Shown piece after piece: positions 14,240 through 20,588 of a stretch of DNA of 20,588 nt (positions within the stretch are counted from its first letter, which is position 1; each line of letters begins with the position of its first letter). Below the pieces are notes generated by a model. The model made no database searches. It had not been told where the DNA came from and worked only from the letters and a program-made list of their open reading frames with translations. This stretch comes from JAWLBW01 sp041687475 (lineage in GTDB: Bacteria > J088 > JAWLBW01): positions 1 to 20,588 of the forward strand of contig JAWLBW010000046.1 of the NCBI GenBank assembly GCA_041687475.1. The letters run 5' to 3'. Position numbers and translations under genes: made by a program.

Positions 14240-15313
14240 TTACAAGCGGGCGGCGCGCTGACGCAGGAGAAAATCGGCCAGAACCAGTGCCATCATCGCT
14301 TCAACGATGGGTACGGCCCGAGGCAGAACGGTGGGGTCGTGGCGACCGCCTACCACAAGGGGCACCTCTTCGCCGGCCGTGTTGATGGTGCGCTGCTCCT
14401 TGTGAATGCTCGCCGTGGGCTTGAAGGCGGTTCGCACCACCAGCGGCATGCCGTTGGAAATGCCTCCCAGCGTACCGCCGGCGTGATTGGTGCGGGTTCG
14501 CACGTTACCGTCGGCGTCGCGAAAAAACTCGTCGTTGTTCTCGGAACCCCGGCGACGCGCGGCCGCAAATCCGTCGCCGATTTCAACGCCCTTCACCGCG
14601 TTGATGCCCATCATGGCCGAGGCCAGGGCAGCATCGAGCTTCTCGAATACCGGCTCGCCCAGACCCGGGGGCACGCCCGTGGCCACCGACTCGATGATGC
14701 CGCCGACCGTGTCGCCCTGCTTCTTGCACTCGCGAATGAGCGCATCGAGGCGAGGCACCAGATCGGGATCGGCCACCCGGAAGTGGTTCTTTTCGATCTC
14801 GTCGCGCACGAATCTCTCGGCGCTCATTCCACCGATCTCGACCACCGAAGCGTAAATGTCGATACCCGCCGCCTCGGCGAGCAGTTTCCGGGCCACGGCG
14901 CCGGCAGCCACGCGTGCCGCCGTTTCGCGTGCGCTCGAGCGGCCGCCCCCACGATGGTCGCGATGGCCGAACTTCTCGAGAAAGGTAAAGTCGGCGTGAC
15001 CCGGGCGATAGATATCCTTGAGTTTGTCGTAATCGCGCGAACGGTGGTCCTGGTTACGAATGACCATACCCAGCGGGGTACCCGTCGTACGTCCCTCGAA
15101 AACGCCCGATAGAAACTCGACCTGATCGGTTTCCTTGCGCTGCGTGGTAATGGTGCTCTGCCCGGGCTTGCGCCGGTCGAGCTCACGCTGCACCTCCGAT
15201 TCGTCAATGGCCAGACCGGCCGGGCACCCGTCAATAACAACCCCGAGCGCGGGGCCATGGCTTTCACCGAAGGTGGTGACGCGAAAAAGCGTTCCGAAAG
15301 AGCTGCCGCCCAT
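14240..15313 (-). CDS. aroC: Chorismate synthase
   Basis: Last enzyme of the shikimate pathway: it converts 5-enolpyruvylshikimate 3-phosphate to chorismate with reduced FMN as cofactor, in the cytoplasm. The 357-residue length is standard. The three family signatures are all present: FGESHGPALGVVIDGCPAG near the start (GESHG at 16-20), the RPGHAD then GHRDHRGGGRSSARET stretch (about 103-130), and the later GMPLVVRTAFKPTASI and VGGRHDPTVLPRAVPIVEAM. AAGGAAA lies 3 bases before the ATG at 15313, and 25 bases separate it from the upstream TPR lipoprotein gene, so it is probably transcribed from the gyrA promoter. A hairpin follows its stop. Confidence 0.98.
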   Translation of the reverse strand: MGGSSFGTLFRVTTFGESHGPALGVVIDGCPAGLAIDESEVQRELDRRKPGQSTITTQRKETDQVEFLSGVFEGRTTGTPLGMVIRNQDHRSRDYDKLKDIYRPGHADFTFLEKFGHRDHRGGGRSSARETAARVAAGAVARKLLAEAAGIDIYASVVEIGGMSAERFVRDEIEKNHFRVADPDLVPRLDALIRECKKQGDTVGGIIESVATGVPPGLGEPVFEKLDAALASAMMGINAVKGVEIGDGFAAARRRGSENNDEFFRDADGNVRTRTNHAGGTLGGISNGMPLVVRTAFKPTASIHKEQRTINTAGEEVPLVVGGRHDPTVLPRAVPIVEAMMALVLADFLLRQRAARL

Positions 15314-15338
15314 GATTTCCTTTTCTGCCTTCCGGCGT

Positions 15339-16139
15339 TTACTGTTTCTTCGGCGCGGGCGCCAGCTTGCGTTCGAGCCGGGCCGTCACGGCCGAGATTT
15401 TTTCGTCGACCACAGGCGGCGACGGGTAGTTCAATGCCTTGGCCTGCTCAAATGCGGCCAACGCATCGCGCAGACGGTCGAGATCTTCGTGCGCTTTCCC
15501 TGCGAGAAACCAGGCCCGCGATGCATAGGCCCCTTCGGGCCGCAGGGCCAGGTAATTCCGGGCTGCCGTAATCGCTTCTTCGTTGCGCGATTCTATGTAG
15601 TAGCTGCGAGCGATGGTATAGGCGACTTCGTCGGCCAGCTCATGGTCGGCGAAGCGCGAGAGAAACCGTTCGGCTTCCTCACGCGCCTTCTCGTATCGCT
15701 GCAACTGCATGTAGCTGAGAATCATGCGCTGCCGAACAACGGGCAGACGCGGCGACGCCGGGTACCGCTCTGCGAAGCGCTCGCACTCGACAATGGTCAA
15801 CCAGTAATCGTGCTTCTTGTCGTACAGAAGCGTGACGACCTCTTCACGCGCCGCGGCCGCCTCGGGCGCATCGGGGTGAAGCCGCAGAAACAGCCGATAG
15901 GCGTCGAGGGCGTCGTCGTAGGCCTTCAGATCGCGTGTGTAAATGCCGGCCGACAACAACAGCGCCTGACCGGCATATTCACTGTCCGGGTACTCAAGCG
16001 TCAGCTCGCGAAGCCGTGTGACCGCCTCGGTGAAGTGCCCGTCGCGCCGGCTTTCGACCGCCTTTTCATATGCCTTCTTCGGTCCGCCCGTACAGGAGGC
16101 GACCGCAAGAAACAACAGGGGCAGCAAGAGCCGGCGCAT
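15339..16139 (-). CDS. TPR-repeat lipoprotein (BamD/YbgF-like)
   Basis: A 266-residue lipoprotein. A short signal peptide ends in the lipobox VASC (Cys16), so it should be lipid-anchored in the envelope. The rest is a row of tetratricopeptide-type helix pairs: YEKAVESRRDGHFTEAVTRL, YDDALDAYRLFLRLHPDAPE, RYEKAREEAERFLSRFADHE, ESRNEEAITAARNYLALRPE and DRLRDALAAFEQAKALNYPS. This resembles BamD and YbgF/CpoB, which act in outer-membrane assembly and division. The repeats here are too general to choose between them, and it may be neither. The ATG at 16139 is 6 bases after the gyrA stop; a GTG one codon upstream is also possible. Its ribosome-binding site lies inside the end of gyrA, so the two are one operon. 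Confidence 0.8.
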   Translation of the reverse strand: MRRLLLPLLFLAVASCTGGPKKAYEKAVESRRDGHFTEAVTRLRELTLEYPDSEYAGQALLLSAGIYTRDLKAYDDALDAYRLFLRLHPDAPEAAAAREEVVTLLYDKKHDYWLTIVECERFAERYPASPRLPVVRQRMILSYMQLQRYEKAREEAERFLSRFADHELADEVAYTIARSYYIESRNEEAITAARNYLALRPEGAYASRAWFLAGKAHEDLDRLRDALAAFEQAKALNYPSPPVVDEKISAVTARLERKLAPAPKKQ

Positions 16140-16145
16140 CACAGC

Positions 16146-18620
16146 TTACTCTTCTTCACCGCCCTCGTCATCCTCGCCGAGCGGCAGATCGCCCTGGCTG
16201 TCGTCTTCACGTTCGACAATCTTGGCCACGCCTACGACGCGGCCGCTGTCGCCGACGTTGAACATGCGCACGCCCTGCGTATTGCGGCCGATGATGCGAA
16301 CTTCGTCGACGCCCATGCGAATGATCTGACCGCCGTCGGTAACGATGAGAATGTCTTCGCCCTCGACCACCTGCCTGATGGCAACGACCGTACCCGTCTT
16401 GTCGGTCTGGCGCATGGTGAGAATACCCTTGCCGCCACGCTTCTGACCGCGATATTCATCGAGATCGGTGCGCTTGCCCATGCCCAGTTCGCTGACGGTA
16501 AGCACGCTGGCGCCGGGAATGACGGTTTCGGAGTCGATGATCTCTTCGTCCTTGTCGAGCATCATGCCGCGCACGCCCATGGCCTCGCGACCCATGACGC
16601 GTACCTGGTCTTCATGAAAGCGAATGACCTTGCCGATCGAGCTGCCGAGGAAGACCTCGGAGTCGCCGTCGGTCAGCATGACCCGACGCAGCAGGTCGCC
16701 GTCTTCGAGGGTAATGGCCCGCAGACCATTGACGCGAATGTGCTCGAACTTCGAGAGGTCGGTTCGCTTGACCGTGCCGTTTCGGGTCACGAAGAACAGA
16801 TGGTAGCCTTCGGTGAACTCCCGAATGGGCAGGTGAGCCGTAACCTTTTCGCCCGGTTCGAGCGGAAGCAGGTTGATGATCGGCTTGCCGCGGCTGGTAC
16901 GACCGGCTTCGGGCAGGTCCCACACGCGCAGCGAATAGGCCTTGCCCCGGTCGGTGAAGAACAGCACGTGATCGTGCGACGAGGCCACGAACAGGCTCAC
17001 GAGGAAATCTTCTTCCTTGGTCGTGGCCCCCTGCTTACCCTTGCCGCCACGCCGTTGCGCGCGATAGAGGGCGATGGGCGAGCGTTTGACGTAACCTTCG
17101 TTCGTGAAGGTGACCACGAAATCCTCATCCTTGATGAGGTCTTCCATGGAAATCTCTTCCTGGTTGGCCACGATGTCGGTACGGCGCTCGTCGCCGAAGT
17201 TCTTCTTCACGTCGCGCAGTTCGTCGGCAATGATCAGCATGACGCGCGATTCGTTGGCCAGAATGTCTTTCAGGTCGGCAATGAGGGCGAGTACATCGTT
17301 GTACTCCTGCACAATCTTGTCGCGCTCGAGGCCGGTCAGGCGCTGCAGCTGCATTTCAAGAATGGCGTTGGCCTGCACTTCGCTGAAGTCCCAGGTGCGC
17401 ATGAGGCCTTCGCGGGCTTCGCCGCGGTCCTTGCTGGCGCGAATGAGCTCAATGACTTCGTCGAGATGATCAAGCGCCTTGACCAGACCTTCGAGAATGT
17501 GGGCGCGGGCTTCGGCCTTCTTCAGGTCGAAGTTGGTGCGCCGAACGACGACTTCCTTGCGGTGCAGAATGAACTGCTCGAGAATTTCCTTGAGCGTGAG
17601 CACCCGGGGCTGATTGTCGACCAGCGCCAGCATGATGATGCCGAAGCTGGTTTCCATCGGGGTCTGCTTGTACAGATGGTTCAGCACCACCTGGGGAATT
17701 TCGCCCCGTTTCAGTTCGATGACGATGCGCATGCCCTGGCGATCGCTCTCGTCGCGCAGGTCGGAAATGCCTTCGAGCTTCTTGTCGCGTACCAGCTCGG
17801 CAATCTTTTCGATCAGCCGGGCCTTGTTGACCTGGTAGGGAATTTCGTTGACGATGATCGCCGTCTTGCCGTTGCGATCGGTCTCGAATTCGGCCTTGGC
17901 GCGCAGGCGAATGACGCCGCGTCCGGTCGTGTAGGCCTCGCGAATGGCGTCGCGGCCGTGAATGGTGGCCCCGGTGGGAAAGTCGGGCCCCGGCACGATC
18001 TGCATCAGGTCGTCGACCGATGCATCGGGGTTTTTGATGACGCTGATGGCGGCATCGCAGATTTCATTCAGGTTGTGCGGCGGAATATTGGTCGCCATGC
18101 CCACGGCAATACCGCCGGCGCCGTTGACCAGCAGATTGGGGAACACCGCCGGAAGCACCAGCGGTTCCTGCAGTGAGCCGTCGTAGTTGTCGCCGTAGTC
18201 GACCGTATCCTTTTCAAGGTCGGCCAGCATCTGCGTCGAGATCTTGGCCATGCGCACTTCCGTATAACGCATGGCTGCGGCCGAGTCGCCGTCGACCGAA
18301 CCGAAGTTACCCTGTCCGTCGGCCAGGGGGTACCGCAACGAAAACGTCTGCACCATGCGCACGATGGTGTCGTAGACAGCCGAGTCGCCGTGCGGGTGGT
18401 ATTTACCGATGACGTCACCGACGACACGCGCGCTCTTTTTGTACGGCTTGTCATGGTAATTGCCGAGATCGTGCATCGCGTAAAGCACGCGTCGATGCAC
18501 CGGCTTCAGGCCGTCACGCACGTCGGGCAGGGCGCGTCCCACGATTACGCTCATGGCGTAGTCGAGGTAACTCTGCCGCATTTCGTCTTCGATGTTGACG
18601 GGAATCAGTTCTGGTTTCAA
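16146..18620 (-). CDS. gyrA: DNA gyrase subunit A
   Basis: Breakage-reunion subunit of gyrase (A2B2), which introduces negative supercoils. Numbering from the TTG at 18620 gives 824 residues. Seen are the winged-helix region with HPHGDSAVYDTIVRM (Ser80 and Asp84, equal to E. coli Ser83 and Asp87, both the quinolone-sensitive type), the catalytic tyrosine in AAMRYTEVRM (Tyr119), and the GyrA box QRRGGKG in the C-terminal domain, which separates gyrase from topoisomerase IV. Beta-pinwheel blades follow, then an acidic tail (GEDDEGGEEE). I chose TTG because AGGAG lies 6 bases upstream and the protein then begins MKPELIPVNIEDEM, as usual. A TTG at 18662 would add 14 residues over the ribosome-binding site. 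gyrB is not next to it; the TPR lipoprotein gene follows after 6 bases. Confidence 0.98.
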   Translation of the reverse strand: MKPELIPVNIEDEMRQSYLDYAMSVIVGRALPDVRDGLKPVHRRVLYAMHDLGNYHDKPYKKSARVVGDVIGKYHPHGDSAVYDTIVRMVQTFSLRYPLADGQGNFGSVDGDSAAAMRYTEVRMAKISTQMLADLEKDTVDYGDNYDGSLQEPLVLPAVFPNLLVNGAGGIAVGMATNIPPHNLNEICDAAISVIKNPDASVDDLMQIVPGPDFPTGATIHGRDAIREAYTTGRGVIRLRAKAEFETDRNGKTAIIVNEIPYQVNKARLIEKIAELVRDKKLEGISDLRDESDRQGMRIVIELKRGEIPQVVLNHLYKQTPMETSFGIIMLALVDNQPRVLTLKEILEQFILHRKEVVVRRTNFDLKKAEARAHILEGLVKALDHLDEVIELIRASKDRGEAREGLMRTWDFSEVQANAILEMQLQRLTGLERDKIVQEYNDVLALIADLKDILANESRVMLIIADELRDVKKNFGDERRTDIVANQEEISMEDLIKDEDFVVTFTNEGYVKRSPIALYRAQRRGGKGKQGATTKEEDFLVSLFVASSHDHVLFFTDRGKAYSLRVWDLPEAGRTSRGKPIINLLPLEPGEKVTAHLPIREFTEGYHLFFVTRNGTVKRTDLSKFEHIRVNGLRAITLEDGDLLRRVMLTDGDSEVFLGSSIGKVIRFHEDQVRVMGREAMGVRGMMLDKDEEIIDSETVIPGASVLTVSELGMGKRTDLDEYRGQKRGGKGILTMRQTDKTGTVVAIRQVVEGEDILIVTDGGQIIRMGVDEVRIIGRNTQGVRMFNVGDSGRVVGVAKIVEREDDSQGDLPLGEDDEGGEEE

Positions 18621-18625
18621 CGCAG

Positions 18626-18632
18626 ACTCCTC
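18626..18632 (-). promoter_or_regulatory. Ribosome-binding site that fixes the gyrA TTG start
   Basis: GAGGAGT on the minus strand, 6 bases (18621-18626) from the AGGAG core to the TTG at 18618-18620. There is no ATG in frame at this distance. Confidence 0.7.
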
Positions 18633-18700
18633 AAAAGCGCCGCCTTCCCGCAATACGGGCAATGGGCGGCTGTCGCACAGCTGGCTAAGTCAAGCTAAAC

Positions 18701-18730
18701 ATTATACAAAGTCGGCGTAACCCCCGGCAA
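18701..18730 (-). promoter_or_regulatory. Sigma-70 promoter of gyrA
   Basis: On the minus strand a perfect TATAAT (18701-18706) lies 18 bases after TTGCCG (18725-18730). The start would be near 18694, giving a leader of about 75 bases. It probably drives gyrA and the genes after it. Confidence 0.6.
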
Positions 18731-18828
18731 GTAAAGACGTCGTTTGTGGGGGCCTTTGCCGATGAAGATGACCGCCGAAGCAGGGCCGATACTTCCCCCC
18801 GACGAACCTTCCGGACCGATTCGGCCGA

Positions 18829-19698
18829 CTATCGGCTCTCGCCGGCAGTGCCGTGCAGAAGCTCGGCCAGTTGCTCGAGGCCGGCGAATGAGCGCGGACC
18901 GGCCCTGCCGAAAACGTCACGGTCGACGGCCAGCACCCGTTCGTTTCTCACCGCCGGAAGATTACGGAAAGCGGCCTTACCGAGAAACCGTTCCCGATCA
19001 CCCGGCTCGAGGGTAATGACGACGTCGGGACGCGCGGCAATCACGCTCTCGGGCCCCACGAGTGGAAAACGCTGCGTGACGTCGCCGAATACGTTCTCGG
19101 CGCCGGCCTCGCGAAGCATGTCGGCGAGAAAACTCGTTCCGCCCGCGACATACATCGGCGCAACCGAAACGACAACCAGAACCCGAGGCCGCGCGCGGTC
19201 GGCAATACGGGCGGCGACTTTCTCACGACGGGCCGCGAACCCGGCCACGAGGCGTTCGCTTTCGGACTCAAGCCCCAGGGCCTTACCCACTGAGCGAGCG
19301 CAGGCTGCGATAGCGTCAAGGCTGGCATCGCTGCAGAGAACCTGCCGGGCTCCGGTTTTCTCGAGGCGGCCGATGACTTCGGGCGACCAGAGGCTTTCCA
19401 GGGTAACAATGTGCGTGGGACGGAGCGATGCGATTCGTTCGTAGGAAAGTGTGCCCAGCGCCCCCACCCGGGGCAACGAAGCCGCTTCGGGCGGGTGGTT
19501 GCTGTAATCGTCGACGCCCACCAGGCGGTTACCCGCGCCGAGCGCAAAAATCATTTCCGTCGTGCTGGGTATCAGGCTGACCACGCGCTGCGCGTCATCT
19601 GCCCGCGCGTCGAACGGCCCGCCAAGCATTGCCGCAATCAGAAGCGTTACGACAACGGTCGGCGAGCCGAAGAGAGAAGCGAATGTTTTCAATGGCAT
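18829..19698 (-). CDS. BtuF-like periplasmic substrate-binding protein
   Basis: A 289-residue binding protein of the helical-backbone metal/cobalamin receptor class, for ABC importers of vitamin B12, haem or iron complexes. A signal peptide covers about residues 1-33 (hydrophobic VVVTLLIAAMLGG, cut near ARA-DD). The mature part opens with RVVSLIPSTTEMIFALGAGN, then RLVGVDDYSNHPPEA, which is close to BtuF. ERIASLRPTHIVTLES, the domain-linking helix, and PMYVAGGTSFLADMLREAGA with ENVFGD also fit. The ATG at 19698 starts the signal peptide; AGGA lies about 11 bases upstream. The open frame runs much further, but that part is antisense to plsC. No permease or ATPase gene is next to it, no cobalamin riboswitch is seen, and a Pho-box-like site lies upstream. 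The ligand is uncertain. Confidence 0.85.
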   Translation of the reverse strand: MPLKTFASLFGSPTVVVTLLIAAMLGGPFDARADDAQRVVSLIPSTTEMIFALGAGNRLVGVDDYSNHPPEAASLPRVGALGTLSYERIASLRPTHIVTLESLWSPEVIGRLEKTGARQVLCSDASLDAIAACARSVGKALGLESESERLVAGFAARREKVAARIADRARPRVLVVVSVAPMYVAGGTSFLADMLREAGAENVFGDVTQRFPLVGPESVIAARPDVVITLEPGDRERFLGKAAFRNLPAVRNERVLAVDRDVFGRAGPRSFAGLEQLAELLHGTAGESR

Positions 19699-19805
19699 GG
19701 AAAGCAAATCCTGAAATGTAAATTCGCCGGCTGGGCGACCCGAAGGCGATCTTCTTACGGTAACAAGGCGACGATTGGCGGTGCAACGAAGCTTACATCC
19801 ACTCC

Positions 19806-19823
19806 GTGACAATTTGATGACAA
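19806..19823 (-). promoter_or_regulatory. Pho-box-like direct repeat upstream of the BtuF-like gene
   Basis: On the minus strand it reads TTGTCAT-CAAA-TTGTCAC: two 7-base units 11 bases apart, as in PhoB boxes (consensus CTGTCAT-AAAA-CTGTCAT, from memory). A possible -10 TGTAAG follows 8 bases later (19792-19797). A third GTCAC unit lies 22 bases from the first, in phase with the helix. It points towards the BtuF-like gene; plsC lies on the other side. Confidence 0.45.
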
Positions 19824-19866
19824 ACGGCTGGACGGATCGTGACTTTTCGGTAAGGATGATATATCG

Positions 19867-20556
19867 ATGCGCTCTTATCTGACCCTTCCATACACCGTAG
19901 GTTCGACCTTGGTGTTTGCCTGGCCCGTGATGGCCGTGGCGCCGTTTTCGCCCGAAACCGCCTTCTCCATCGCACGTACGTGGAGCCGCGGTATTCTTCG
20001 CTCGGGCAACGTCAAGGTGTACGCCGACGGCCTCGACAAACTGCCGGCCGGTCCGGTCGTGGTCATGTCGAATCATCAGAGCCTGTTGGACGTTCCGGTT
20101 CTGTTCGACATTCTTCCCTACGACATTCATTTCGTGGCCAAAAAAGAGCTGCGCTACGTGCCGGTCTTCGGGTGGGGCGTCAAGTCGATGGGCCACATCT
20201 TCGTCGATCGGGGCAACCATGCCGCGGCCGTAGCCAGCCTTGACGAGGCGGCGACCGAAATCAGAGAGGGCAAGAGCATTGCCGTGTTTCCCGAGGGTAC
20301 GCGGTCGAAGGACGGCAGCCTGCTTCCCTTCAAGAAAGGCGGCTTCGTGCTGGCCATCAAGGCGGGCGTGCCCATTCTGCCGGTTACCATCGCCGGGTCG
20401 CATGATGTGTTGCCCGTTGGGGCGAACCGTATCGTACCCGGCGCCGTCCAGGTGCACATTCACGACCCCATTGAGACGACCGGGTTGTCGCTCGACGACA
20501 AGGATCGCCTCATTGAAGAGACCCGCGCCGCCATTGCAGCCGGTCTTGTACGTTGA
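19867..20556 (+). CDS. plsC: 1-acyl-sn-glycerol-3-phosphate acyltransferase (PlsC-like)
   Basis: Inner-membrane enzyme that adds the second acyl chain to lysophosphatidic acid, making phosphatidic acid for phospholipid synthesis. The 229-residue protein has a hydrophobic N-terminal segment (about 8-25) and the acyltransferase blocks in order: SNHQSLLD (His70 and Asp75, the HxxxxD catalytic pair), GHIFVDRGN (block II, about 109-117), VFPEGTRS (140-147, block III) and ILPVTIAGS (block IV, 170-178). The length and single N-terminal anchor fit PlsC. A role in acylating another lysolipid cannot be excluded, since such paralogues share all motifs. The ATG at 19867 has AGGA about 10 bases upstream. 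It diverges from the BtuF-like gene; the 168 bases between them hold the Pho-box-like site. Confidence 0.9.
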   Translation: MRSYLTLPYTVGSTLVFAWPVMAVAPFSPETAFSIARTWSRGILRSGNVKVYADGLDKLPAGPVVVMSNHQSLLDVPVLFDILPYDIHFVAKKELRYVPVFGWGVKSMGHIFVDRGNHAAAVASLDEAATEIREGKSIAVFPEGTRSKDGSLLPFKKGGFVLAIKAGVPILPVTIAGSHDVLPVGANRIVPGAVQVHIHDPIETTGLSLDDKDRLIEETRAAIAAGLVR

Positions 20557-20588
20557 GCGCGAGTCGGACCTGCCCGGTTCACTTCTGC

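Noticed and set aside
12847..14385. Long plus-strand open frame opposite the DUF6178-type gene
   Set aside because: The minus-strand protein shows family-like stretches and operon spacing; the plus-strand one is Arg/His/Gly-rich without pattern.
15135..18176. A plus-strand open frame of more than 1000 codons opposite gyrA and the genes after it
   Set aside because: It is the mirror of real coding sequence in GC-rich DNA. The true products on the other strand are unmistakable, and the mirror protein has no family character.
19699..19866. Cobalamin riboswitch before the BtuF-like gene
   Set aside because: The B12-box words are absent and the region is too short for the full fold.
19699..20463. 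N-terminal extension of the BtuF-like frame to more than 500 residues
   Set aside because: It would run antisense through plsC, while a signal peptide begins at 19698.

Overview
This is a GC-rich bacterial chromosomal window with 14 protein-coding genes: one is cut by the left edge, and the last ends about 30 bases before the right edge. I see no rRNA, tRNA, CRISPR array, transposase or phage gene. The gene content points to a Gram-negative bacterium: a DUF481 outer-membrane protein, lipoproteins, a periplasmic binding protein and glutathione reductase. Paired HEAT and HD-GYP proteins, a DUF6178-type protein and a V4R-like protein suggest a deltaproteobacterial (Myxococcota/Desulfobacterota-like) lineage. 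That placement is inference from gene families, not a phylogeny.

Left part (1-5069): the end of a glutathione reductase, then a gene-free stretch with repeat-like DNA. A VKOR-like thiol redox membrane protein and an SPW-repeat membrane protein follow, translationally coupled by an ATGA overlap. A second gene-free stretch is packed with hairpins and short repeats. Next come thiC on the minus strand (radical-SAM thiamin pyrimidine synthase with its own promoter but no visible TPP riboswitch) and, divergent from it, a DUF481 outer-membrane protein.

Middle (5070-8732): a two-gene plus-strand operon of a HEAT-repeat protein and an HD-GYP protein, again overlapping by ATGA. The two proteins appear to share a homologous N-terminal domain of about 100 residues, so they look like paired parts of one signalling module. 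A third gene-free, repeat-like gap follows.

Right part (8733-20588): a long minus-strand run. In transcription order it is a BtuF-like periplasmic binding protein, gyrA (TTG start, strong promoter), a TPR lipoprotein, aroC, a DUF6178-type protein, an RsmB-like RNA m5C methyltransferase, a V4R-like protein with its own promoter, a leucine-carboxyl-methyltransferase-like enzyme and a zinc-ribbon rhomboid protease. The housekeeping genes gyrA, aroC and rsmB are interleaved with little-known genes. At the right edge plsC (phospholipid synthesis) diverges from the BtuF-like gene. The region between them holds a close match to a Pho box, oriented towards the BtuF-like gene.

The most promising second looks are the HEAT/HD-GYP pair, the V4R protein and its methyltransferase neighbour, the Pho-box-like site, and the repeat content of the three gene-free gaps.
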